Shown piece by piece: positions 17,770 to 24,432 of a DNA stretch of 64,000 bases. Both the position numbers and the translations under genes were made by a program. The DNA is from Oryzicola mucosus (GTDB lineage: Bacteria > Pseudomonadota > Alphaproteobacteria > Rhizobiales > Rhizobiaceae): the NCBI RefSeq assembly GCF_014534685.1, contig NZ_JACVVX010000008.1, positions 1 through 64,000 on the forward strand, written 5' to 3'. How positions within the stretch are numbered: the first letter of the stretch is position 1; each line of letters opens with the position of its first letter. The notes under the pieces are model-generated. The model was given only the letters and a program-made list of their open reading frames with translations. It was not told the origin of the DNA and did not search any database.

Positions 17770-18306
17770 GCTGTCGCAACGTCCGAAACCGAGCTGCTTC
17801 CGGAAATCTGGAGACACTTGCAGATCGGACGTGGCTATGTGGAAGTGGCGAGCTCGGCGAACACGCCACGTGCCTACGGATCGGACTGAGCCACTTTGCC
17901 AGCTGGTGCCGACGGCAGGGCGTCGAGATGCTTCCACCTGACCCGCTAATCGCCGGCTCTACATCACCGCCTGCGCTTCCGGCATGGCGACTGGCGAGAA
18001 GAAACCTAATTTAGACTCGACGGTCGAGAGGCGCCTCTCCTGCCTGACGGGGAATTTTGCACAGCACGGCCAGCCACTGGACCCGAAAGACCGGCGTATC
18101 GCGACCGTCATGGCCGGCATTGTAAAACGCAAGCCGCCTCCCCTCGACAACAGAAGGAGGCAGTGCTGCCGGAAGATCTGATCGCCATGTTGGAAACGCT
18201 CGATCGGGCAGCCTTCGCGACCACGTCATGCTGCTGGTTGGCTTTGCCGGTGGCCTGCGCCGTTCCGAAATCGTTGGTCTCGACGTCGGACGCGACCAGA
18301 CCGAGG
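17770..18306 (+). pseudogene. Tyrosine recombinase/integrase, frameshifted remnant
   Basis: Pieces of one integrase are read in order but in changing frames: [20 protein letters not shown] (N-terminal SAM-like domain), HFASWCRRQGVEMLPPDPLI, then LYITACASGMATGEKKPNLD and NFAQHGQPLDPKDRRIATVM, then AVLPEDLIAMLETLDRA, and finally MLLVGFAGGLRRSEIVGLDV with the first catalytic arginine context (GLRRSE). At least four frameshifts separate them and the C-terminal catalytic half is missing. It is divergent from DUF1403, with the repeat element between them, an arrangement that suggests an old plasmid-borne integrase module. Confidence 0.75.
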
Positions 18307-18435
18307 TTTGTAACGATCTCGACTGCATCGTCCCCGCCTGCTTCGAGCAGCAGGACACTTGTGTTTCCATTGTCTGCCAGCGGCGCGCGACAGCCGAGCC
18401 GCTGGACCCGGCGGCGCAGACGATGAAGTCGATAA

Positions 18436-18618
18436 CATTGCCGATCTCTTGCTGCGGAGGAGCCATATTTCCGGGTGCGTTTTGGTCATGACTATTCAGC
18501 TTCACATCACTACCTCTATGAATGGATTGAGGAACATTGCAAAATTGCTAGGGGCGAAGACGCGCACGAATTCCCGCTCAAGGATCCTGTGGGCTTTACG
18601 TGCTCGCTTTACTGCTGA
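18436..18618 (+). other. Open frame without start codon, protein-like fragment of unknown family
   Basis: After a TAA at 18433 this frame is open for 60 codons to a TGA at 18616-18618. It reads AAEEPYFRVRFGHDYSASHH, then LYEWIEEHCKIARGEDAHEF and PLKDPVGFTCSLYC. The balanced composition (aromatics, acidic residues, few Arg/Ser runs) looks like real protein, unlike the neighbouring frames. No ATG/GTG start or ribosome site is seen, so it is probably the tail of a gene whose front was lost beside the integrase relic. Family not recognised. Confidence 0.4.
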
Positions 18619-18690
18619 CGCGCCTGGCTTAATGAACCTCGTTCGTGGTCATCGGGACAGTGCGGACCGTCCCGATGACGCGGGGGTCCA

Positions 18691-19488
18691 TCACCGCTTC
18701 TTTGCCGAGACGGCCCTGGCGGCCTGATCAATGGTATCGGCGATGACCTTGGGCTGTGTCATGAAGAGGGCGTGGCTTGCGGAAACCTTGGTGATCTTCG
18801 CCTTGATGCGCTCTGCCATGTGGATCAGCATGGCCTGGTCGAATGCTTTGTCTTCGGTGGCGATGACGGCCCAGCTCGGCTTGGTGCGCCATGCAGCATT
18901 TTCCAGCTTCGTGCCGAACGCCGACATGTTGATCGGGACCTGTGCATCCCTCATCAACGCAACATCCGCATCGCCAACGTCATGAGCAAAGCCAGCCTTG
19001 AACTTTGCCGGGCTGACATATCCAAAACCATCCTTCGTCGTCTCGATGACGAATTCCGTGGCGGGAGCAAATCCTTCGTATTGTTGAGCTGTTGTTTCGC
19101 CGGCATCCGGGGAGAGAGCAGAGACATAGACGAGGCCTGCGACCTTTGTATCGACGCCAGCTTCCGTGATAACCGTGCCGCCCCAGGAATGTCCGACGAG
19201 AATGACCGGACCATCCTGTCGCTCCAGCGCCCGCTTGGTGGCGGCAACGTCGTCTGCCAGAGAGGTCAGCGGGTTCTGCACAATGGTGACGCGATAGCCG
19301 CGCCGTGAGAGATTTTCATAAACACCCCTCCAGCCCGAACCGTCCGCAAAGGCACCGTGGACGAGTACAACATTTCTGACGGACTGGTCTTGAGGAATGG
19401 TATCGGCAGAGTTCGCCGGCACCGCGGCGGCGGACATTGAGGCTGCAGCAGTAATTGCGACTACGGTGGTCGTGGTCTTGCGTGTCAT
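18691..19488 (-). CDS. Exported alpha/beta-hydrolase
   Basis: A 265-residue protein with an N-terminal signal segment (MTRKTTTTVVAITAAASMSA) and an alpha/beta-hydrolase fold: VVLVHGAFADGSGW (oxyanion region), the nucleophile elbow GHSWGG, and the C-terminal histidine in VSASHALFMTQP. The ATG at 19488 is preferred over 19494 because AAGGAG sits 6 bases before it, while the upstream ATG touches that site. Similar hydrolases are periplasmic esterases or salicylate-esterase-like enzymes; the substrate is unknown. A 23-bp palindrome lies 17 bp upstream, and the divergent gene is an OhrR-type regulator, so it is probably induced under that regulator's control. Confidence 0.85.
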   Translation of the reverse strand: MTRKTTTTVVAITAAASMSAAAVPANSADTIPQDQSVRNVVLVHGAFADGSGWRGVYENLSRRGYRVTIVQNPLTSLADDVAATKRALERQDGPVILVGHSWGGTVITEAGVDTKVAGLVYVSALSPDAGETTAQQYEGFAPATEFVIETTKDGFGYVSPAKFKAGFAHDVGDADVALMRDAQVPINMSAFGTKLENAAWRTKPSWAVIATEDKAFDQAMLIHMAERIKAKITKVSASHALFMTQPKVIADTIDQAARAVSAKKR

Positions 19489-19504
19489 GTACATCTCCTT
19501 TTCA

Positions 19505-19527
19505 ATTGCGATAACTGTTATCGCAAT
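19505..19527. promoter_or_regulatory. 23-bp perfect palindrome, likely operator of the OhrR/MarR protein
   Basis: ATTGCGATAA (19505-19514), CTG, TTATCGCAAT (19518-19527): two perfect 10-bp arms. It lies just upstream of the hydrolase start and about 105 bp before the regulator gene. A smaller related site, TATCGCGATA at 19572-19581, lies nearer the regulator. Two sites in one divergent region fit autoregulation plus control of the hydrolase. Confidence 0.75.
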
Positions 19528-19571
19528 ATGTTTAGGGTGTCAGGCTTTTTAGCCTCCGTCAAGATAATTCT

Positions 19572-19581
19572 TATCGCGATA
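19572..19581. promoter_or_regulatory. Second operator-like palindrome
   Basis: TATCGCGATA, a 10-bp palindrome built from the same GATA/TATC elements as 19505-19527, 50 bp before the regulator start codon. Confidence 0.5.
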
Positions 19582-19630
19582 TTTAATTTCGCCATTGCAT
19601 AGGCTATATGGAGACCGACAGGAGCTCACA

Positions 19631-20098
19631 ATGACCGAACGCCATAACGACCCGCCTCCACTGCACGACCAACTGTGCTACGCGATTTACACTGCCGCAA
19701 TTGCAGTCCAGCGTGCTTACAAGCCCCTTCTCGACGAACTGGGCCTCACGTACCCTCAGTATCTCGTGCTCAACGTGCTGTGGAGCAAGGATGAGCAGAC
19801 TGTAGGCGCCGTCGCCCACGCCCTTGCCCTGGAATCCAGCACCCTGACGCCGCTTCTAAAGCGCCTCGAAGTATCCGGCCTGCTGCGTCGGACGAGAAAC
19901 CTGAGCAACGAGCGCCAAGTGTTGATTGCGTTGACCGACGAAGGCCGAGCCTTGCAGCATAGGGCAGGCTGTCTCAGTGACACCTTGCTCGCTGCCTCGA
20001 CCCAGACACCGCAGGACTTGGCCGCTCTGAACCGCGACGTGCGTCATCTGCGCAACGCGATCTATTCGCAGATCGGCGGGTGGGACGCGCCGATCTGA
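19631..20098 (+). CDS. MarR-family regulator, OhrR-like
   Basis: A 155-residue protein. The N-terminus LHDQLCYAIYTAAIAVQRAYKPLL contains the single cysteine that senses peroxides in OhrR proteins, followed by LDELGLTYPQYLVLNVLW, the usual OhrR helix. The winged helix follows with LALESSTLTPLLKRLEVSG and wing residues LSNERQVLIALT. The start at 19631 has AGGAG about 7 bases upstream; an upstream in-frame ATG (19595) has none. OhrR proteins repress a thiol peroxidase gene until their Cys is oxidised; here the divergent partner is an exported hydrolase, so the inducer may differ. Confidence 0.88.
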   Translation: MTERHNDPPPLHDQLCYAIYTAAIAVQRAYKPLLDELGLTYPQYLVLNVLWSKDEQTVGAVAHALALESSTLTPLLKRLEVSGLLRRTRNLSNERQVLIALTDEGRALQHRAGCLSDTLLAASTQTPQDLAALNRDVRHLRNAIYSQIGGWDAPI

Positions 20099-20118
20099 TT
20101 TTCCGCGCATGTCGGCGC

Positions 20119-20898
20119 CTAGGCTGTTGGCACTGTCCCTCCGTCGATCGTATATTCGACACCAGTGATCGAAGCAGCCCGGTCGGACGCGAGGAAGGCA
20201 ATCAGGTTTGCGACCTCTTCCGGCTTTGCCGGACGCCCCAGCGGAATGCCGCCCAGCCCGTCCATGATGATCTTTTTGCCTCCCTCAAGGTCTGTTCCGG
20301 CCTGCTTGGCCAAGCGCTCTGCAAGGTGCACCGAAGCTTGCGTTTCGATCCAGCCTGGCGACACCCGAACGACACGAACACCTTTGGGCGAAACTTCCTT
20401 CGACATCGCCTTGCTGTAGGTCGAAAGCGCTGCCTTGGCCGCAGCATAGGCCGTCGTCGATTCCGGAAGCGGCAGGACTCTCTGGATAGATGTTACATGC
20501 ACCACCACACCGTTTCCTTGAGCGACCATGTCCGGAACCAGTTGCCGATCCAGGCGAACGGCTGGAAAGAGGTTGAGCGACAGCTCCTTATGCCAGTCGT
20601 CTTCCGACAGTGCAGAAAATCCACCTCCGGCCGCCGAAGAGCCACCCAGCATGTGGACGATGACGTCTAAGCCGCCAAGGCGCCGCCGCGTGGCCTCTAC
20701 GACGATTGCACATCCCTCTTCCGTGGTCAGGTCCGCCTCGACAAACAGCTCTTCCGACAGGCTTTCCGGACGGGCCCGAGCGGTTGTCAGCACCTCTGCG
20801 CCGAGCTCCCGAAACAGGCTGACGGTCGCAGCGCCGGCACCCTTGGTTCCAGCCGTAATGAGGGCCCGTTTGCCCCTCAGGGTGAGAAAGTCGGTCAT
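20119..20898 (-). CDS. Short-chain dehydrogenase/reductase (SDR)
   Basis: A 259-residue SDR. The glycine-rich cofactor site reads [16 protein letters not shown] (TGxxxGxG type), the NxxG-like motif is [11 protein letters not shown], and the catalytic YxxxK is in [19 protein letters not shown] with Ser in [10 protein letters not shown]. The C-terminal [27 protein letters not shown] is the normal SDR ending. It overlaps the NTF2-like gene by 4 bp and shares its promoter. The substrate is unknown; likely a cytoplasmic NAD(P)-dependent oxidoreductase of small alcohols or ketones. Confidence 0.9.
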   Translation of the reverse strand: MTDFLTLRGKRALITAGTKGAGAATVSLFRELGAEVLTTARARPESLSEELFVEADLTTEEGCAIVVEATRRRLGGLDVIVHMLGGSSAAGGGFSALSEDDWHKELSLNLFPAVRLDRQLVPDMVAQGNGVVVHVTSIQRVLPLPESTTAYAAAKAALSTYSKAMSKEVSPKGVRVVRVSPGWIETQASVHLAERLAKQAGTDLEGGKKIIMDGLGGIPLGRPAKPEEVANLIAFLASDRAASITGVEYTIDGGTVPTA

Positions 20899-21218
20899 GG
20901 ACGGATCTCCAGCCTGACGATCCTGTCGTCCTTGATGGTGAAGGCGTGGGTGAGCATCACCGGGCTACCGGGAAACTGGCCGCTCACCCTTGCCCGGACG
21001 AGTACCTTGTGGCCGTCCAACGCGGATTCCACGGGTTCTATGCTGTAATGGGTAGCGTTCTTCGCAGCCAACCACCATTCACGGATTGCAACACCGCCTT
21101 GATGGCGCGCTTTTTCGTCCTCGACCGCCGCTTCGACCGCAAATGTTTTCAACAGCGCATCGGCATCATTGCGGCTGTCGGCGTCAAAGTACATGTTCAC
21201 AATAGAGGGCACATTCAT
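20895..21218 (-). CDS. NTF2-like/SnoaL-type protein
   Basis: A 107-residue single-domain protein starting [26 protein letters not shown] with [20 protein letters not shown], the cone-shaped alpha+beta NTF2-like fold, and ending in [15 protein letters not shown]. Family members include SnoaL cyclases, ketosteroid isomerases and many proteins of unknown role. AAGGAG precedes the ATG. It is first in a two-gene unit with the SDR gene and divergent from a LysR regulator, a common arrangement for a small inducible detoxification operon. Confidence 0.85.
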   Translation of the reverse strand: MNVPSIVNMYFDADSRNDADALLKTFAVEAAVEDEKARHQGGVAIREWWLAAKNATHYSIEPVESALDGHKVLVRARVSGQFPGSPVMLTHAFTIKDDRIVRLEIRP

Positions 21219-21313
21219 TGTATTTCTCCTTCTGAGTTGCGCCTAAGTTAGCGCTCGACCATTGCGTGGATAAGTGGGATAAATCGGCATGCGATGTTGA
21301 ACAGATCGGGATA

Positions 21314-22240
21314 ATGGAACACGCCAACCTCAAGGAGCTTGAATCGGTCATCGCGATTGCCCGGCGCGGGACATTCCGCGCAGCGGCCATTGATCTCGGC
21401 ATGTCGACGACCGCGCTGAGCCACACGATAGGCAGGCTTGAAGCGGGGCTGGGTGTACGATTGTTCAACCGGACCACACGCAGTGTGTCGCTGACAGATG
21501 CCGGCAGGCTCTTTGTGCAGCAGGTCGCGCCATCGCTCCAGGATCTCCATGCCGCTCTGGAACTTGTGCGCTCGCAACGCGAGACACCGTCCGGAACGAT
21601 AAGGATCAACGCCGCTCCGTTTGCGGCGCGCGCGATCACCTCACCGCTCGTGCTTGAGTTCCTGCGCCGCTATCCCGACATGAACATCGATATCGTTACC
21701 GAAGGAAAAATGGTCGATATCGTCAAGGACGGTTTCGATCTGGGCGTCAGGGTTGCAAGCCTCGTTCCCAGCGACATGATCGCCGTTTCACTCGGCCGGC
21801 CCCAACGGCACGCCGTGGTTGGTTCTCCAGTGTATTTCGAGCAGCATGGCAAGCCCATGGTTCCTCCTGACCTGCTCAATCACAGATGCATTCGCGTTCG
21901 GTTGCCGGACGGCTCCTTGTTTAGATGGCGGTTTGAGAAGGACGGCGAGCAGGTGCAGATTGATGTGCGGGGACCGATTGCGCTCGACGAAGCCAGCCTG
22001 ACAAGGACTGCGGTGCTTGAAGGTGCCGGCGTCGGCTATATCTTTGAACAAGACATTCTTCCGGAGATCGAGGCGGGGCGCGTCATCCGTATCCTGGAAG
22101 ATTGGACTCCCCCATATCCGGGGCTTTGTCTGTATTATCCCGGGCGCCGAAACCTATCGGCTGGAGTCAGAGCGTTCTTGGAACTAGCACGTGAGCTCGC
22201 GATCGGCAGTCGGGTGAACCGCTCACCAAGCGCCCGTTAA
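21314..22240 (+). CDS. LysR-family transcriptional regulator
   Basis: A 308-residue regulator from the ATG at 21314. The N-terminal winged helix reads [20 protein letters not shown], then [20 protein letters not shown] and [15 protein letters not shown]. The C-terminal part is the usual two-lobed co-inducer domain. The [10 protein letters not shown] segment places it in the LysR group that includes DsdC/GcvA-like and CrgA-type proteins. It is divergent from the NTF2/SDR pair with a 95-bp gap and probably controls it. A longer frame back to 21266 adds no conserved sequence. Confidence 0.9.
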   Translation: MEHANLKELESVIAIARRGTFRAAAIDLGMSTTALSHTIGRLEAGLGVRLFNRTTRSVSLTDAGRLFVQQVAPSLQDLHAALELVRSQRETPSGTIRINAAPFAARAITSPLVLEFLRRYPDMNIDIVTEGKMVDIVKDGFDLGVRVASLVPSDMIAVSLGRPQRHAVVGSPVYFEQHGKPMVPPDLLNHRCIRVRLPDGSLFRWRFEKDGEQVQIDVRGPIALDEASLTRTAVLEGAGVGYIFEQDILPEIEAGRVIRILEDWTPPYPGLCLYYPGRRNLSAGVRAFLELARELAIGSRVNRSPSAR

Positions 22241-22298
22241 ACCAACTGCCCCGCCTTGGTCGGAATCGAACTACAAACCCTGCGATTACTCGAGCTTT

Positions 22299-22348
22299 GC
22301 AGTTGAAAGGATCGAACCAACGTCCGGTCATTCTAAAAGCCCAACTGC
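22299..22348 (-). other. tRNA-like degenerate fold
   Basis: On the minus strand GCAGTTG (22342-22348) pairs perfectly with CAACTGC (22299-22305), like a 7-bp acceptor stem, and between them is GGTTCGATCC, which resembles a T-arm and loop. The unit is only 50 bases, has no D-arm and no clean anticodon stem, so it cannot be a working tRNA. It may be a remnant of a tRNA-end attachment site. Confidence 0.35.
22304..22336 (+). repeat. Short direct repeat, copy 1
   Basis: TGAAAGGATCGAACCA, a 10-base spacer, ATTCTAA. Copy 2 at 22488-22517 has the same 16-base left block with one change (TGAAACGATCGAACCA), a 7-base spacer and the same ATTCTAA. Confidence 0.6.
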
Positions 22349-22487
22349 GCGATATTAGGCAGCCACGCGAGAAGGTGGAACGAGCGGAGTGCACTTCAAA
22401 GGCAGACGCCCGTCTGGCCCATCAAGCCATATGCTTTGTCTCCCCGGTCCTCAGGATACGGTGGCCGCATAGCGCTGGGGCGCTGAC

Positions 22488-22517
22488 TGAAACGATCGAA
22501 CCACCTCTGGATTCTAA
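22488..22517 (+). repeat. Short direct repeat, copy 2
   Basis: TGAAACGATCGAACCA, spacer CCTCTGG, ATTCTAA; partner of the copy at 22304-22336, 184 bp away in the same orientation. Confidence 0.6.
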
Positions 22518-22864
22518 CGCATTCTGATGGGATCGGTACGGCGTAGGAGTCTCTCGCATATTGCAGCGTCGCCATCGCGACATAGTCAGCCGGCGGACCT
22601 GCTTGCCGGTAATGAACAGCTCTTCGCCCATCAGCCTCCCGATGAGCCGCAGCTGACCAAAATACCGGTCTGCACAGATTTCGGCGGCCTCCTGGCTTAG
22701 GCGCACCACGCCGTCCAAGTTCACTGCCGTGGCGTGCCCATAGCCCGAAGAATGTCAGCGGCTCATCGAATATATGAATGAGTTACCGGACCTCCGCCCG
22801 CTCTGCCGGCGTGCGCGGCGCATATCGGTTCCGGAACCTCTCTTCAATATATTCATGTGGATTC

Positions 22865-23542
22865 TCATGTGGTCATGACCCAGCCGCGAAACGAAAGAGC
22901 GGCATAAAACAGCGCCGGCCGACGAAAGCCCGCCTCCTGAAAACAGTCCTCTTCCTGAGGCGGCGAAAGGAGCGGCAGCCGCTCTGCCATCGCCCTGGCC
23001 GATGTTGCGGCGTGGCCGGGATCCGATTTCAAACCCGCGGCAAATGCCGCGGACCTCGCCAGCCAGGTTTCTGCTTGCCCATCGACAGCCGTATGGTGGG
23101 CCGTGACAAGAACGCCGCCTGGCCTGAGACGTCTGCGAATCTCCTGGAGCGTCTCCAGCCGTTCGCTTCTCTCGAGGAAGTGCAGCGTCAGGAGACACAC
23201 CGCGGCATCGAACGGACCGGCAGGTGCATCAACCGCCGTGCCGAGAACAAGGTCTGTTCGTTCCGCGTAGGTTGAGGTCGTCTGGCGAGCGATGTCCAGC
23301 ATGGCTTGCGAGGGATCGACGCCGGTAAATCGCCAGTCCGGTCGCGCCTCCGCCATGGCCCGGATCTCCAAGCCACCACCAGCGCCAACCACCAGCATTT
23401 CTGCAACGCCGGGCGCCTGTTCAGCAAGAAGCAGCGTCGTCATCCTGTGAAGGTCTGCGAGACCCGGCACTTTACGAGGCGCTTCGTGAACATAGGCGAT
23501 CACGGAAGCTGGATCCAGGAAGGGGGTGAGATTGCCGCTCAT
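22865..23542 (-). CDS. Class I SAM-dependent methyltransferase
   Basis: A 225-residue methyltransferase. Motif I is LVVGAGGGLEIRAMAEARPDW, motif II FTGVDPSQAMLDIAR, and later blocks LTLHFLERSERLETLQEI and RRRLRPGGVLVTAHHT match the Rossmann-like SAM fold. The substrate is not predictable; small-molecule or quinone-type acceptors are common for this subgroup. It is divergent from an Rrf2 regulator across a 107-bp region with several TGTATCA elements, so it is probably under that regulator. Confidence 0.88.
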   Translation of the reverse strand: MSGNLTPFLDPASVIAYVHEAPRKVPGLADLHRMTTLLLAEQAPGVAEMLVVGAGGGLEIRAMAEARPDWRFTGVDPSQAMLDIARQTTSTYAERTDLVLGTAVDAPAGPFDAAVCLLTLHFLERSERLETLQEIRRRLRPGGVLVTAHHTAVDGQAETWLARSAAFAAGLKSDPGHAATSARAMAERLPLLSPPQEEDCFQEAGFRRPALFYAALSFRGWVMTT

Positions 23543-23599
23543 ACTGCACCTTCTTATGTATCAGATGAAGGTTCATAACACAGTGGCACTCTTGTATCA

Positions 23600-23612
23600 A
23601 TGTATGGTACAT
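23600..23612. promoter_or_regulatory. Candidate Rrf2-type operator
   Basis: ATGTA-TGG-TACAT, a perfect 5-3-5 inverted repeat in the methyltransferase/Rrf2 intergenic region. TGTATCA occurs twice nearby (about 23560 and 23594). The position fits a site regulating one or both divergent genes. Confidence 0.4.
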
Positions 23613-23649
23613 GATTGGCAGGAGAAGACGGAATGCGCCGAGGCAATGA

Positions 23650-24123
23650 ATGAACAAGGATACGAGACTGTCCGACGTGCTGCATGTCCTCTTGCACATG
23701 GCGCAGGTCGAGGAGCCGCTGACGTCGGAAGTTCTTGCGAAAAGCATGCGCACTAACCCGGCGGTCTTGCGAAGGACCATGGCGGGTTTGCGCCGGGCGG
23801 GCCATGTCAAATCCGGCAGGGGACATGGCGGGGGCTGGCAACTGGCGCGGCCACTTGAAGAGATCACACTGCTGGCCGTTTATGAAGCGCTGGATCGGCC
23901 GACGCTTTTTGCCATCGGTTCTCGGAGCCGGCACTCGGATTGCAGCGTCGAAAAGACTGTTAACGCAACGCTCGCGGATACGATGCTGCGCGCGGAAAAC
24001 CTGCTGCTGGAGCGGTTTGGGCAGGTGACGCTGGATCAGCTGATGCCGTCGCAGCTAAAGGCGATGTCGGAGGAATGTGGCAGCGCTACGCTTGCCGAAC
24101 GGAGCCCAAAAGAGGCTTCCTAG
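23650..24123 (+). CDS. Rrf2-family transcriptional regulator
   Basis: A 157-residue protein with the Rrf2 N-terminal helix (LSDVLHVLLHMAQVEEPLTS), helix-turn-helix LAKSMRTNPAVLRRTMAGLR, and the glycine-rich wing SGRGHGGGWQLARPLEEITL. Classical Fe-S-sensing members (IscR, NsrR, RirA) carry three cysteines; here the Cys residues are at SRHSDCSVEK and SEECGSAT only, so Fe-S binding as in RirA is unlikely. It may be a redox or small-molecule sensor for the divergent methyltransferase gene. Confidence 0.88.
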   Translation: MNKDTRLSDVLHVLLHMAQVEEPLTSEVLAKSMRTNPAVLRRTMAGLRRAGHVKSGRGHGGGWQLARPLEEITLLAVYEALDRPTLFAIGSRSRHSDCSVEKTVNATLADTMLRAENLLLERFGQVTLDQLMPSQLKAMSEECGSATLAERSPKEAS

Positions 24124-24288
24124 AGGCGCATTCGCATGGCGTCGTAAGACCGGCGCTGCCCGGGAATTTTGCAATCAGACAGGCCGATGGTTCAGGCCAT
24201 GTCAGGTACTTGCGGTCGGCCGAACGACGATGTCGAGCTCGGGCCTTCACAATACCTGAACACGAGCCCCTAGGCCTCGACGGAGCAG

Positions 24289-24432
24289 CTAATCCTCGTC
24301 GTCGATAAGAATGCGTTCGGCCGCACCGTCGAGATCGTCGAACTGACCGCTCGAGAGCGACCACAGGAAAGCCGCCAGGCCAAGTCCGCCGAGAAACAGC
24401 GCAACCGGCAGAAGATAGAGAAGCATGGTCAT
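24289..24432 (-). CDS. ccoS: cbb3-type oxidase maturation protein CcoS
   Basis: A 47-residue protein: a single membrane helix (LLYLLPVALFLGGLGLAAFLW) followed by SLSSGQFDDLDGAAERIL and an acidic tail. This matches CcoS/FixS, needed for assembly of heme and copper into cbb3 oxidase. The ATG at 24432 overlaps the ccoI stop (ATGA); a second in-frame ATG at 24426 is also possible. Last gene of ccoGHIS, the alternative name being fixS. Confidence 0.93.
   Translation of the reverse strand: MTMLLYLLPVALFLGGLGLAAFLWSLSSGQFDDLDGAAERILIDDED

Larger units (their letters stand above)
22241..22864. other. Gene-poor scar with tRNA-like repeats
   Basis: No convincing gene lies between the LysR and methyltransferase genes. 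A 100-codon minus-strand frame (22422-22724) shows no recognised motif. The stretch contains two related short repeats (22304-22336 and 22488-22517), and sequence on the minus strand resembling tRNA T-arms (GGTTCGATCC). This looks like degenerate DNA left by past integrations. Confidence 0.5.

Noticed and set aside
22299-22348. Functional tRNA gene
   Set aside because: Acceptor-like stem and T-arm are visible but the unit is 50 nt long with no D-arm, no regular anticodon stem-loop and no CCA context.
22422-22724. 100-codon minus-strand gene between LysR and methyltransferase
   Set aside because: No family match, no ribosome site, and it overlaps the short repeat copy 2; listed only as part of the scar.
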